From Margaritispora aquatica (taxonomy: Eukaryota; Ascomycota; Leotiomycetes; Helotiales; Discinellaceae), in the NCBI GenBank assembly GCA_007644065.1, contig VJWN01000005.1, positions 1 through 64,000 on the forward strand: a stretch of DNA of 64,000 nucleotides, read 5' to 3'. Both the position numbers and the translations under genes were made by a program. Shown here in pieces: positions 10,805 to 22,533 of the stretch. The first letter of the stretch is position 1. Each line of letters begins with the position of its first letter. The notes under the pieces were generated by a model. That model was given only the letters and a program-made list of their open reading frames with translations, had not been told where the DNA came from and did not search any database.

Positions 10805-12353
10805 TCAAGAGCCTTGTGAGTATTCCGATGATTGATATGAGAGCACAGGGGGAGTGTACTCTATGAACGGGTATTCCTCTACTTCTACCAGAGCACCGCC
10901 CCAATTAATTTGTTCAAGGTATCCGCTATGGAAATCTTGCGCCAAGAAATCGGGCCGAAATTTGAGGTTGAGATATCTGCGGGCTGCAAAGATGAAAAAG
11001 TCGTAGATAGGAGGTGGTGAGGGATACTCGTTCTGCGTCCTCGGCGCATGGACAGCATGGTGCAGCCGGTTAATCACTTGCGGTATGTTGATTAACGGGT
11101 GTGGTAAGAGTACCTTTTGATCCTGGCCGGAACTATCCTTTTCCCGCAAGGGTTCGTTCGATTGTGGCTGTAAAGAACGGGCAACCAGAAGCGCTTTCCC
11201 TATGTCATCAGATTTTGCAGGCATACATATTTCTTCCAAAGAAAATTCACCATAGATGATAACGACGACCTTCCGTGACACTTCCACGTCGACAACTCCC
11301 TGATCAGGGAGAAAGCGCAGGCCATATCTTGCAGTGCCATCCACGTTTGCGATCTTGTTGGTGAGCTGTTCCAAGGCACTGATAATCATCGTAATCTCCT
11401 CAATTGATCCGGCATCACCAGGGTCATATGTCGACTCAACAGCATCTTCTTCGTCCAAGTCGGAGTCGTCGTTGACCTTTTCTTGCGCTTTCTGAATTCC
11501 ACGCGCCTTCCCATCTTGAATGATCCACTTGGCCAGAGGTCCAAAAATGACCTCGCAAGCCTCATTTTTGAGCTTGCTCCCCTTATTGTCTTCTTGAGCG
11601 TGAAGATCATAAACTGCAAAGCCACTCAAATATTGAACCTCTTCACTGCTCATCTGACGGTGAAATTGCCTAACGCCAGACTCATCAGGACGATGAGCAG
11701 CCCTTCCGAGTTGAAGGAATCCTTCATAGTGACGCTGTACTTTCTGCGCTTGCACAAATGGCTCATTGTAGGCTCCATACAGAACCGCACCTGAAAGAAG
11801 AACCCTGTACACAGCTCGGTGAAAGTTGCACCTGAAGCTTTTCCAATCCTCATCATCAAAAGAGTCAAACATTCCAAGGACTACCACCTCAGACGGGTGA
11901 TATTGTCGACCCCATCGATCTCTGGTGCCGTACAAGAACAATTGCTCGACACATCGCACCAGGTACTGAAAATCAAGCACAAGCTTCAACTCATCGAGAC
12001 TAGGTTGCTCGGGACACCCGAGCAATTCCGAGAATGGAAACAAGGGTGAGATGTGTGATCCAGCTAGGAAAGCTTTGCGAATGATATCAGTCGCCCTGAC
12101 CTGAGGTAGATTAGCCTTGTATAAGAGATGATAATCAGGGGTAAAAGGGACATACAGCAAGCAGTGCATCACTGAAATTCTGCACATTAAGACTCGCTAC
12201 CAAAGTCTTTGTGATGACCGCTTGAGAGTTCAGAATCCAGACCGAGTGAACATGCTTACATGTGGATGCGAAGGCCAGAACTTCGGTGAAGTTGCTGCAG
12301 CTTTGGAGGATGCAGAGCACTATCTCTGGCGGAGTACGAGACAAGGGAGACAT
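10805..12353 (-). CDS. F-box-like hypothetical protein
   Basis: Two exons, 12353-12156 and 12100-10805, are separated by a 55-nt GT-AG intron and give 497 residues. The N-terminus (LSRTPPEIVLCILQ, then FASTCKHVHSVW) has the spacing and hydrophobic pattern of a fungal F-box, which would bind Skp1 in an SCF ubiquitin ligase. The rest resembles uncharacterised fungal proteins with this N-terminus: an alpha-helical body, an acidic stretch (DDSDLDEEDAVE) near the middle and no recognisable repeats such as WD40 or LRR. No signal peptide or membrane segment is seen. The F-box call is by pattern only; the target is unknown. Confidence 0.75.
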
Positions 12354-13141
12354 GAAGGCGACGTTATCGTCTAGTTGGCAAATAGGAAAATAGGAGATGG
12401 GGGAGAATGAAAAAAGGACGAAGGTTCGATATGTTTGTCGTTATGATGAGGCTGCCAAGATGGACCTTATGTGTTTAATCTTGGCTGAAACGAATATGCA
12501 GCCTGGTGTTGCTGTACATCAGCGGCACGACCCGGATGTGGCAATGGCCCTAGTTCCGGACCCTGGATCTGTCAAATATGGTAAATACGTACAGGGTGGA
12601 AAAGCGTTGTGAAATCCTAAAATTTCTCCACACCGATCCAGCTTTGACCAGGCCATGATCTCGGCGTGATAATCTTGGCATTTAAGGTTATATGGTATGT
12701 ACAAGGTTCATATGCATGTCTCCACAAGATATACTCGTATTATTGTTGCATTCAGGCATGCATGCAACAAGTACGCATCCTTTTGGGATTGTACTCCGTA
12801 CTGATACCAAGATTTCGCTTGCGAAGTATCGAGTAAATACTTTAGCTTCCTTGTCAAGTTCTTATACCCCTTATCTTGTTCTACCCTGGTGCGGGTATTG
12901 CACCCTCAACACTTCGAAGCTTGCGAGCTTTGTCGCTACCTGTACTGATCCCTGGTTTCTCCAAAGTTCCTGCGAGACTGGCGTAGTCCGATGATCCTTG
13001 ATTCCTGCATTCTCATAGTATCTTGTTGAATGGGGTTCACAACGGCTGAAAGAAGTGTATCACTGCTTACACAATTCAACTTCCCACACGTTGCGAATCT
13101 GTTTCCCATCTCACAAGTTTGCTTGAACATCACTTCACAGC
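12354..13141. other. Divergent intergenic region, no gene seen
   Basis: This lies between the minus-strand F-box-like gene and the plus-strand LysM gene, so it holds both promoters. Short frames here show no family features. Confidence 0.5.
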
Positions 13142-14367
13142 ATGCGCTCACTTTCATCGACGTGGGCATATGTCCTTCTTGCAATAGAGATATGTCTTAC
13201 GGGCGTGGAAGCTAGTTCTCTGGCTTCGGAAAATGTAGCATACTTTCCTTCACGTATGCAATTGATAGCTAGAGCCGATGTTGAGGATTGTAGGCTGCTA
13301 GTACCTACCGATGTCTGGACCACTTGCCAATCATTTATCGATAAATACAACATTACACTGCCCAATTTCTACAAGATCAACCCTACAGTACTTGACGACT
13401 GTCGCGCCTTCCAGCCGGGCACGAGTTACTGTTTGCGAATGCGTAGGTGATTCGTCGGGGCGCTATGAGTTGCATACTGATGAGCTATCTATGATGTAGC
13501 GACGGTGATACCAATTTCTCAAGATGGTATCTGCGGAAACCAAACTGCACAACGAGTGACTTGTGTTGGATCGACATTTGGCGATTGTTGTGGAGCTTCT
13601 GGACGGTATGTATCTGCTCTTCCTGCTCGATGCATTGAACTGACTCTGACAGGTGCGGTTCTACCGAGTGAGTGCTGTACTACACAGAGATAGGTGGAAA
13701 GACTGGAGGTGGCTAACACTGTGATCACAGCGAGTTCTGTGCTATCGGAAATTGCCAGGATGGCAATTGTCCAGGCTTTGGGTATAGTGTTGATGGCTTG
13801 TGTGGCTCTCAAAATGGAGGGTACCTATGTGGAGGCAAGTGGGGAGATTGTTGCTCAATGGCAGGAGTGTGAGGTCGACCTCCCATCCCTCAGGCTGTTG
13901 CTAACATGAATCTTTCAGTTGTGGCAGCACAGCTACTGAGTGCGGACTAGGCAATTGTCAATCGGGCAATTGTACTGCTATCGTAGCCTCGACAACGACC
14001 AGTTCGACAACAGTAGTTTCGTAAGTGATTCGAGTTTTCGTGAAGTAATTGAACGTTGCTGACCGTTAACGTGCAGAACGCCGAGTGCCTTACCGGTGCC
14101 CTTTTCTCCATCGCCAGACGGTACTTGTGGTTATGTTAATAGATACAAGTGCACCAACACCACGGCATACTTTGGCTACTGTTGTTCTGCTGCAGGATAC
14201 TGTGGGACGACCTCGTATCATTGTGATAATCTTCAAGGCTGGTATGTATTGATGTAACGCGATTGTAAAGTACAAAACTCACATGTGATAGTCAATCGGA
14301 TTATGGGCTGTGCGATAAAACTGTAATTGTTACTGTTACCGGGTCAGCGGCTCCCACACAAACATAG
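13142..14367 (+). CDS. Secreted LysM plus triple CBM18 chitin-binding protein
   Basis: Seven exons join in frame: 13142-13442, 13500-13605, 13653-13667, 13731-13868, 13919-14020, 14077-14241 and 14292-14367, giving 300 residues. A signal peptide covers about residues 1-24. Residues ~50-97 form a fungal LysM-like domain (CRLLVPTDVWTTCQSF, then KINPTVLDDC and SYCLR). Three hevein-like CBM18 units follow: DGICGNQ...FGDCCGASGRCGS, DGLCGSQNGGYLCGG...DCCSMAGVCGS and DGTCGYVN...FGYCCSAAGYCG. A Ser/Thr linker separates the second and third. No catalytic domain is present. LysM proteins of this kind bind chitin and in plant-associated fungi can shield hyphae or mask chitin fragments from host immunity; that role here is inference. 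Exon 3 is only 15 nt but keeps the frame and the CBM18 motif. Confidence 0.88.
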
Positions 14368-15088
14368 GCAGCTGAAAAGTAGGACATCAATTTGTTCATC
14401 GGGGAAGGGTCCAAGAGCAGGGCGGCTAGCAGAAAAATCGGATTGCAACTGTCACTGTAGTTTCGTCGACGATTCCTAAGTAGAAGATTGATTTGCTTTA
14501 AATTCTGGATATCAGGAGAAAGCCCACTGAAATACAATTATTTTAAGCCACGTTTAAATATTTCAGGTACCACCTATACAAGCAAGCCATATGGATAATA
14601 AGTGTAACCTTTAGATATCCTAGATTATTATAGTTTCTTGTGGACCAGGCTAAAGTACCCTCCCTACAGTGATCACAGACTACCTGGCTTCAACCCTGTC
14701 TGGTCATCTTGACATGACTAACTTATACCATGCTGTAGATTCCTACAGGATTTTTACTCTGATGTAGTGGGAGGTATGTAGAATGGTAGCTGAGGTGAAT
14801 TTGATTTTAATATATACACATGATCGTGGACCTAGCATATCTCTACCCTTCTATTTATAGAAATTCCCACAAATGACAGTAGCTAGTAAGAAGTAGATCG
14901 TATCGAAATGGATGCAATGAATGAAGAAGCACCTACACGATTTAGTAAGACGGTGAGCTAGCGAATACCCTAACGCCAGTCTAGCAGTTTCCCTGACTAG
15001 TACCAAGGCTAAAAGGTGATCATTATTGTAAGTAAATATAGTATCCTAGAAAACGAGATCGGAGCATGATACTAGCCAACTAGATGTA
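14368..15088. other. Gene-free stretch
   Basis: No coding frame with family features or convincing splice structure is visible. It contains the 3' flank of the LysM gene. Confidence 0.4.
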
Positions 15089-15406
15089 CTATGCTTGAAC
15101 AGAGGCGGTGTTGCGACCTCCTATGGTGATATAGCGAACACTAGTCGATATGTGGCTGGCGTCCATGATGGCTCTGAACTCCTTGGTGAAATCCGAATCA
15201 CCAAGTTTGAGCAGGGTATAAGTGTGCTCATTTCTGATTGCTAAATCCCACCTCTTTCCATTGCCGGCGTTGAAAAATGAGTTTGCCTTCACAAGCACGT
15301 TTGGTATGGAACTAATCATCGCTTTGGTCCATTCGAACGCCATGGCACTGGTATAACAATGAACAGCTGCAACACCGCTGAAAGCGTTGGTGACGAGCAA
15401 GCCGAT
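15089..15406 (-). other. Possible terminal exon or gene fragment
   Basis: An open frame of about 105 codons follows a plausible acceptor (TTTGTTTAG) at 15407 and ends in a stop at 15089. The peptide has ordinary composition (for example FEWTKAMISSIPNV and SVRYITIGGR) and no known family was recognised. No upstream exons were found in the next several hundred bases, so this may be a relic of a lost gene or a chance frame. Confidence 0.25.
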
Positions 15407-17347
15407 CTAAACAAAGATGGTTCTAGCCTCATGTCGAACTCAAACAGTCTATACACTCTATAATAATAATAACGAAGCAATGTTGCAGTGAGGATTTGAT
15501 TGTTAGCAGAGAAATTCTGGACACTTGAGCATTCTCACTAGAGTTTTTAGCTCACTCTGATGAGCTCCTGCGCTTCGATAGTCAGAACACATCAACACCA
15601 GAAGGCAAGGAACTTAGTCCTGTGTAGCTAGACAAAGACAGAATTCCTCCGTCACTTATCCAGGAACACTTAGGTATAATGTTGAAACTCAATTCGCAAT
15701 GTGACCCAGGTGCAGGGGCAGTTCTAACACGGACTAGCCATCAAGCTACTACAGTTCTTTACTTGAGATGGTTCCGACGTAATTCGCTCGCAGAATTGTA
15801 GCCTAGGGTAGAAACTAAACTTCGGTCACGAAGTTCCCGTGGCTCTCTTCCAGGCAGCGAGATGACTTACTAAACTCGAGCTGTCTCCGCTTACTTGTCA
15901 TACCGTTCCCCGTATGCTTTTCGTGCCACTGTGCTCATTTTGATAAGGCAACTTAGTAGTGCATTCCAGCATAGGTTTGTTTTAAGTTTATCCTGATAAG
16001 CAGCAATGTATTCGCAAAAATAATCGACTCATTATCATCTAGAACGAGATTGCTATAAGATTGTGTAAATTCTCCTAATCTGCACTATATATATGACACA
16101 GCAATGAACGTCTATCCACGGCTCGAACTGTTCACATCCTGCGGGAGAGTCCTCTTCGGTACTAGCCTCCAGTAGCCCACCTCGCTTATGGCCCCACTCA
16201 GCAACCCCCATCTTGGGAGCAAAGCAGCCACTCGCTTCAGAAGAGAAGACCTTGATCTTACGCTCACATTCTATTCTTCCCTTCGACAACACAGTAATTA
16301 TAAGAAGTCATTCAACTGCTGGACTATATCAAGGGTACTATTATGAAGGGGCTTGGCAATACCAGCATCACAGTCCAATATGGGAGAAATGAGTTCACAA
16401 TGTTTAACACTGCAAGAAAAAGGAATTCGGATTATAAAAAAGAGATAAGAAAGGGTCTATAGAGAATAGTAGCAAATCTCTCTCCTTGAATAAGACCTTT
16501 ATACGTAACCGCTATAGGCGATTACCTATAATATAGCGTAGATCTATTTTTATAATAGTCTAGTTCGGGATCCTTGGAAGCCTATTTGGGCTCCCTAGGG
16601 ATTATGGCCAAAACTTAATAAAAATAAGATAAAAAGGCCCTAGTCTCTATCTAGCCTAATTGGAGATCAAATACGTAAGTAAGAGTAGGTACTACTTAGG
16701 GGCTGCTCAGGGACTGCTTAGGTTGCTTAGGTTACTTAGGTAAGCTAGGTAAGGAGAGGGTAAGCCGAGGGTAATTAGCGCCTAAGTATAAGCGGCGAGC
16801 TTACTAACCGACCTTAGGACGAAGGGAAAAAAAGTTGTGTTCAACTACTAAAAGGAAAACAAAATTCACGTGTACCCAAAATTAAAATATATCGCCATAA
16901 TGAGGGGAAAGAGTAGCCCAAAATTAGACTTTAAATTCCCAAAAGCTGTATCGTATTCGATAAATGAAATACTTTGTAAAATAGTTAATGTAGTAGTAAA
17001 TTCTTAGTCTCTCGCGTCTTTGAATGATAGGTTTTCACAGTGATATATGACTTAAACTTGGTTACAACTACGTATCGAGATTTCCAGAAGCTCCAGGATA
17101 CATATTCATGGATTAAGATATCTCTAATCGATCTCTCGCCCGTAAGTTATTACAGTCCATGTATATGTATGTGTATATATAATCTCCTCGCTCTCTACCA
17201 GTACAGCCTCGATTGAGGTCCAGAGTGAAATATTCATTTTCCCTGTCCAACATCCCGTGGTTTCATTACCAGAAATTCCGAATTCGGATAACTCCAGATG
17301 CTCACAGTAGTTCCCTCCTTCAATTCTAGATCGAAATTTCTTAGCAA
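15407..17347. other. Gene-poor region with a decayed repeat
   Basis: No supported gene. From about 16420 to 16860 the sequence is AT-rich, stop-dense and low in complexity (a run of ggttgcttaggttacttagg-like words near 16720-16760), in the style of a RIP-mutated transposon. No termini could be defined. Confidence 0.4.
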
Positions 17348-19198
17348 CTATAAATTATAATTAGCGACCGGTCCCACAACAATTCGCCAGGAGAATCTGT
17401 CCGCAATATGTTTCTGAAAGAAGAGATAGCAGAAAAAGGGCGAGAAGGAAAAGACAATGGAAACGATCAGGCAAGGAGACTAACCAGGACCAGACTCTTG
17501 AACAAAACAATCAAGCCAAGATACCTCCCCAAACACTTCCTGACTCCAAACCCCCAATGAACATCCAGAGTTTCCCACGTCTTCAGCTGCTCTTCACTAG
17601 CCTCTAGCCACCTCTCAGGGCGGAAGAGCTCGGCATCCTCGCCATACAGCTTCGGATGCCGTCCAATTTCACACGCACTCGCTGCCACAGACGTTCCGGC
17701 AGGTACTAATTTCCCGTCTAGAAAGAATGGCATGCCTACCGGGGAAGAACGGCGACGAGGGAAGGTCGATGCTACGAAACGCAAACCTTCGCGAACACAG
17801 GCATTGATAAAGGGCAGGCGGGAGCATTCATCGTAAGTGGGCAAGGAGTTATTGCTGAAGCCATGGTTATTGTAGGCTTCGGAAACTTCTCTCTGTGCTT
17901 TGGCAAGCACACGAGTGTCATTCGCCATTAGGTATATTAGATTCGTGGTCATAAGCTGTATTGAGTCTGGTCCTGCCAGCCTGTGAATAATTAAGTCAGT
18001 CCGATACAATCCAACTTGATGAGAGAAGCAACTGACATGTCCATGAGTAATTCGTCCTCAATCTCATCAACTGGAATTGCTTCATTGTCGGTGTTTCGAC
18101 TCGATAACCACTGATCCAAGATGGAACTCTCTTGTCCAGACTGTTCCCGTTTTGTGGAATGGTCAAAATCCAGCACCCGGTCTTGAACCACACGATGAAT
18201 CTCCTAGAAAATATTATAAGCTCATCAATATCGGATTTTGATTCAAGAATATGTACTTACGGCCATGAACAATCCCAATCCCTCCTTATCCGTCCGCTTT
18301 GCCACGAACATGCTGCGGCCCAACGCAGTGTTCCGTGCAAACCACGCGACTGGAGGGTAAATTGACATCTTCTGTCTGTACATCGATTTATCCATATTTT
18401 CGATTAAACCTCGGATATCGCTTTTGGCGTCCATGAATCCGAAGGATTTGCCAAAGCTAGCTGCTGTAACAATATCGAAAGAGAAATATCTGCGGGCAAG
18501 GAATTAGTTGCTACATTAGAACAAGGTTTGATAATACTATAGGACTTACCTTACCCAGAGCTCCCAATTTACACAGGAGTCCTGCGTTGCTTGGTGGCGT
18601 AGCAATACCATCCATTTCAAAATCTCTTTGTCCAAGACTGCTTCCAGCTGCTTCACTTTAGTGAGAGAGAACTGTTCATCTCGTCAGTAAATATATGAAG
18701 TATTTCCCTTTCTCACGTAGCAGAATGAATCTCATCATATAGCGTTGATTACTTACTGCGTGACCAAATCGTCTTTTCGTAGCGGCATGATCAACATGGC
18801 TCTTTTGATTGAACAAAGCCTTCGGACAAGAGAATTCCTGATGAAAGTTTGTCTTGTCTACCCTTCGATGGTACACAATTGGAACCATCTCCGGGTCATT
18901 GAAACTTAGATGATTCGGTCCAACTCTCACGACAGGGCCTAAAATAGAGGAATAATTACCAGTTGTCAACCTTTTGATATGAGTCTTACTTACCATACTT
19001 CTGATGAAGTTCTCGATACCATGGTCCTTCTCTGCGGGTCCACAGCATCAAGAATTGGTAGAAAGAGTTCGTAGCGGGCAAAAGCGGGCCGGGAAATTTG
19101 CTGAGTGGATGGAAGTATATTTGTTTGATTAGATATACTGTTACACTGAGAGCAACTGTCAGTGACAACAATGCAAAGTTGTATAGTTGCCCCGCCAT
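17348..19198 (-). CDS. Cytochrome P450 monooxygenase
   Basis: Seven exons join in frame: 19198-18994, 18938-18757, 18671-18550, 18489-18261, 18203-18037, 17980-17485 and 17413-17348, giving 488 residues. An N-terminal membrane anchor (~residues 5-25) is followed by the proline hinge FHPLSKFPGP. The I-helix has AGPDS (304-308), the K-helix EGLR (366-369), the PERF-like element FRPERW, and the heme loop WGFGVRKCLG with the axial Cys451. All hallmark elements are intact. The FHPLS and VVRVGPNHLSF patterns are typical of fungal secondary-metabolism P450s at the ER membrane. It lies ~0.85 kb from the divergent GNAT-like gene and ~3.6 kb from the NRPS, so a tailoring oxidation of the NRPS product is the natural inference. 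The substrate is unknown. The last 5' splice site is gttag, a non-consensus GT. Confidence 0.93.
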
Positions 19199-20044
19199 TG
19201 TTGCTGAGTTGGTCCGAGATGTAGTGAGGTAGTGTGAATAAGAGCAATGGTTAGAAAGCGAGCCTTGGAATGAAAAAGAATGGGAGCATGAGGTTAGAGC
19301 GCAATCGGGGGACAAGAGGGTGAACTTTGGCAGTCGAAAAATTCTGATTGTACTAGTTCCACCGCATAGTTCCACCGCAGAGCGTCTCCTCTGGAACAAG
19401 TCCAACTTCAAACTATGCACATGCAGCTGAGGTGTCGGCTCCACCGAATACCATGTCGTGAATCGGATCTAAGACACCATGTCTTGATTCAAAAATGGAG
19501 AACAATTGAGTAAATACTGCCGCCAAGGATAATTGCTTCTACTCCTATCCCGGGGTAAGAATGCACTCAAGACTGGAGTAGGATATTTCTTATACGGGTA
19601 GCATTTCATTGAACCCGATTGGCCTTTTGGTTAAAATACCCTTGCCTTACAAAAATATCTTGAAGGCTTGGCTACATTATTATCGAAGTAAAGTAGTAAC
19701 TATGACTAAAACTAAGAATAACACGTAGGCCGACTAGTGAGTAGATTGATTGATTATGTCTTGAAAATTCTGCTTTCTGAAACCCTTCCTAGTTCTTCAT
19801 AAGACCAGAAGAGGAATAGGTAAGAGAGAACATAGTAGTCTTAAGTTAACTATTGAAAGAATTGGCTTAACCAATAAAATCAAAGCAACACGGTACATGG
19901 CATGGACAGAGAGTTATAACTCGTTTCCGTATTTTTCAATGAACAAATGAACCTATTCCTGCTTGGAAATTTAAGAAAACGAGTTCGCCCATTCAGAACC
20001 CAACAGTGCCACTAGTTAACCGGTAGTTTATCATTCTCACCAAC
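19199..20044. promoter_or_regulatory. Divergent promoter region between the P450 and GNAT-like genes
   Basis: This 846-bp gap serves two head-to-head genes and contains copy A of the dispersed module (19541-19692). No other gene is visible. Confidence 0.55.
19541..19692 (+). repeat. Dispersed module, copy A (P450/GNAT promoter region)
   Basis: About 150 bp align with 22372-22533 at roughly 75-80% by eye. Shared words include gtaggatattt, tatacgggtag, tttcattgaac and gaaggcttggct. It contains ATTGG (inverted CCAAT) at 19618-19622. It could be a shared regulatory block or a remnant of a dispersed repeat. Confidence 0.7.
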
Positions 20045-21118
20045 ATGAATCATTCCACTCCGAGCCAACTTTACACTGCACAAGCACGACTGGATCTCTG
20101 GGAGTCGCTGAAAGATGAAAATCATCCTCTGAACACAGCATGGCCACAATTCCTAGATCAGGATCCAACACTTCAGCACTTCGCTGAAAGAATTCTACAG
20201 CATCATGGTCTGCGAAGATTCCAGTTTGTCATCGTTGAGCTGGATCCAACTACAGGAGCAGAGATTATCGTTGCCTGTGCTCGCTCTATCCCATTCTTCT
20301 GGCCAGAACTTGAGGAGATTGGACATCGAGATGGTAGAAATCTCTCTGCTCATTCCAGTGTCCTGCGCAGTCTCCCAGATGGAGGTTGGGATACGATTGT
20401 GTCACGAGGGGTTCTTCAACACTGTTTTAGGGAAGGAATCTCAAGCATATCTCCCATATTCACCGATAATCAAGAGCAAGACTCACACATTTGCGCAATG
20501 GCTCAACGGCCGAATGCTCTCTCTGCTCTCTCCGTCACAATCAGAGAAGATCGCCGAATGCTTGGTTTGGCGGAGAGGCTCCTTGAGGCTATGAAAGAAG
20601 CTGGGAGAGAAGCAAACCTTCGCGTGCTGGTCGCCCCTCTAAGGCCAACAAGGAAATCCGAGGTGCCATTCGTGCCCATGGAAGAATACATCACTTGGAG
20701 CCAGGATAAAAAACTCTTGCCCAGGGATATGGCGACTCTACGCTTCCAAAAGAGCAGCGACCCACGACGCTCGGTAAATCCAGATCAGTGCGATAATTTC
20801 GGCCAAAAGCTTCCCTATGACCCATGGCTGCGCAAACATATCCGGCTGGGGGGCAGGATCGCCAAGATCGCACATTCCAGCATGATTGTGCAGGGCACTT
20901 TTGCAGAATGGCAGGAATGGACAGGCATTGATTTTCAGAGAGTATCGCAGAGCATGGAAGGGCAAGGCCAGGGAACAAAGCATGATTTGACCTACAAGCA
21001 CAGATATCTTGAAATAGCTATTCCTGGAGGGATTGTGCCGTTGAAGGTTTTTCCAGCGCAAAAAATATGCATGTATGTAGAGCCGAACGTGTGGTTGTAC
21101 CATGAAATAAAGCAATGA
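20045..21118 (+). CDS. GNAT-like acyltransferase-fold protein next to the NRPS
   Basis: A single uninterrupted frame of 357 residues. The C-terminal half has patterns such as YDPWLRKHIRLGGRIAKIA, GTFAEWQEWTGIDF and MYVEPNVWLYHEI. I associate these with an uncharacterised acetyltransferase-like (GNAT) family found in bacteria and some fungi. No signal peptide or transmembrane segment is present, so it is probably cytosolic. The position between the P450 and the NRPS suggests it acylates an NRPS building block or product, but the canonical acetyl-CoA-binding loop is not obvious and the reaction is not established. The lack of introns among intron-rich neighbours is notable and would fit acquisition by transfer, though many short fungal genes also lack introns. 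Confidence 0.75.
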   Translation: MNHSTPSQLYTAQARLDLWESLKDENHPLNTAWPQFLDQDPTLQHFAERILQHHGLRRFQFVIVELDPTTGAEIIVACARSIPFFWPELEEIGHRDGRNLSAHSSVLRSLPDGGWDTIVSRGVLQHCFREGISSISPIFTDNQEQDSHICAMAQRPNALSALSVTIREDRRMLGLAERLLEAMKEAGREANLRVLVAPLRPTRKSEVPFVPMEEYITWSQDKKLLPRDMATLRFQKSSDPRRSVNPDQCDNFGQKLPYDPWLRKHIRLGGRIAKIAHSSMIVQGTFAEWQEWTGIDFQRVSQSMEGQGQGTKHDLTYKHRYLEIAIPGGIVPLKVFPAQKICMYVEPNVWLYHEIKQ

Positions 21119-21281
21119 ATTTTTCTTTTTGCTCTCGTCATCTCTAGCGGGATTGACAGAGCCCTTTACTTTGCAGCAGAATTGAGTTTAGTGTTACCAC
21201 CCCCGGGTGAAAGTCGTGATGGTAGACGCTTGGCATGTATAATAGCAACGCGGCGAATGGTGGACTGTATAAGCGAGAGTA

Positions 21282-21355
21282 CAGTAGTATGGCAGTAGTA
21301 TGGCAGTAGTATGGCAGTAGTATGGCAGTAGTATGGTAGTAGTATGGCAGCAGTA
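21282..21355 (+). repeat. 11-bp tandem repeat
   Basis: About six copies of ggcagtagtat with one or two substitutions. Non-coding. Confidence 0.9.
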
Positions 21356-21380
21356 CTGTATGAAGAAAAAGCATATCATA

Positions 21381-21418
21381 CTTGTTTGCTTGTTTGCTTG
21401 TTTGCTTGTTTGCTTGTT
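21381..21418 (+). repeat. 8-bp tandem repeat
   Basis: Nearly five perfect copies of cttgtttg, 26 bp after the 11-bp repeat. Non-coding. Confidence 0.9.
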
Positions 21419-21841
21419 TTAAATGACATCGGTCGTCAATGATGGGGCTTTTTCCGGGGTATCCAATGTCCGTGCGTTACATAAACTGGAACAGGAACAG
21501 GTACGGGACGGGACTTCCCGCTTGGGGATCGATCTCGACTATCGATCTCGCGCTAGTTTTGCATGCCTCCATGCCTCAGTCTCATCTACTCATCTGAATT
21601 GTTGAACGTCTTGTCTGATGGATGAACGAAAACGCCACGGGATGACTGACTGTAGCAGGACAAGATGTAGAAGTAGGACAAAGTCAAAGAATCATATCAC
21701 GGGTAAGACGAACACTAGATTACGTAACGATTTCCTCTGGAAAAAAAAAAGAAAAAATGGAATACTACAGAGGTATATTCTCAACACTTGAATACTTTTC
21801 GATAAATTGACCTATTTTATATAGTTTGGAGATTCCTCATC

Positions 21842-22106
21842 ATGTCTCGGCTTTCAATTTTCTTTCTCCTTGTTTTAGTCAGTATTTGCTTGAAATCAAT
21901 ACGCTTGATTAAGGCTACAGAGGCTGTCTATGAACAAGGAGGTTCAATTTCTGGTCCAGATCATGGTTCTCCTGTCCTACCTATATTTCTGAACTAGCTA
22001 TGTGTCCTTGGCAGGTGTCACGCGCACCAGCAATGCATCGTTCGTTGGCCTATGCGTGGCTGGAGCACTCCACGACGAATTCACTGGTGTAACCCTTAAC
22101 AGGTAG
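21842..22106 (+). CDS. Possible small secreted protein (uncertain)
   Basis: An ATG at 21842 opens a hydrophobic leader (MSRLSIFFLLVLVSICL) like a signal peptide. Joining 21842-21965 to 22015-22106 gives 71 residues ending in TAG. The donor gttctc is weak, and a donor at aacag/gtagga near 22102 could instead continue the gene further. No family was recognised. A TATA-like tattttatat lies about 30 bp upstream. Treat as a candidate only. Confidence 0.25.
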
Positions 22107-22371
22107 GACAAATTATTGAATTTTTATTGAATGTAAACACTTTTCAAAATCTTGTTACATTTTAGAAGGTGATATACTTGCAAGTTTACGTATGCACTAA
22201 CATGCCAGTAAATTAGAGTATCAAGAGTTAAGTCGAACCATACACGTGGCTAGTCCGCGAAACAGTGTGAGATTTGCTACAGTTTGGATCCCGACGCTGG
22301 AGAAACCGATCTGCACTAGCTCAGTACCCCAGAGCAGGTGTAACCCCAGAATAGCTGAGATAGTGCCATGC

Positions 22372-22533
22372 ACTCCTATACTGGGGTAATCTACAGTCGA
22401 GACTGTAGTAGGATATTTCCTATACGGGTAGTGTTTCATTGAACTCGACTGGCCTATTGGTTCAAATACGGTACGGTTGTCTTACAGAAATGTCTAGAAG
22501 GCTTGGCTGTGTTAGTGTCGCAGTATAGGAGCA
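22372..22533 (+). repeat. Dispersed module, copy B (NRPS promoter)
   Basis: It aligns in direct orientation with 19541-19692. It contains tatttcctatacgggtag and an ATTGG at 22456-22460. It ends about 280 bp before the NRPS start codon, so it lies within the likely promoter. Confidence 0.7.

Noticed and set aside
16053..16292. 79-codon minus-strand frame as a gene
   Set aside because: No family features, no splice context, and it lies in a gene-poor, repeat-containing area.
21282..21418. CRISPR-like array
   Set aside because: Repeats are contiguous 8- and 11-bp microsatellites without spacers, and the genome is eukaryotic.
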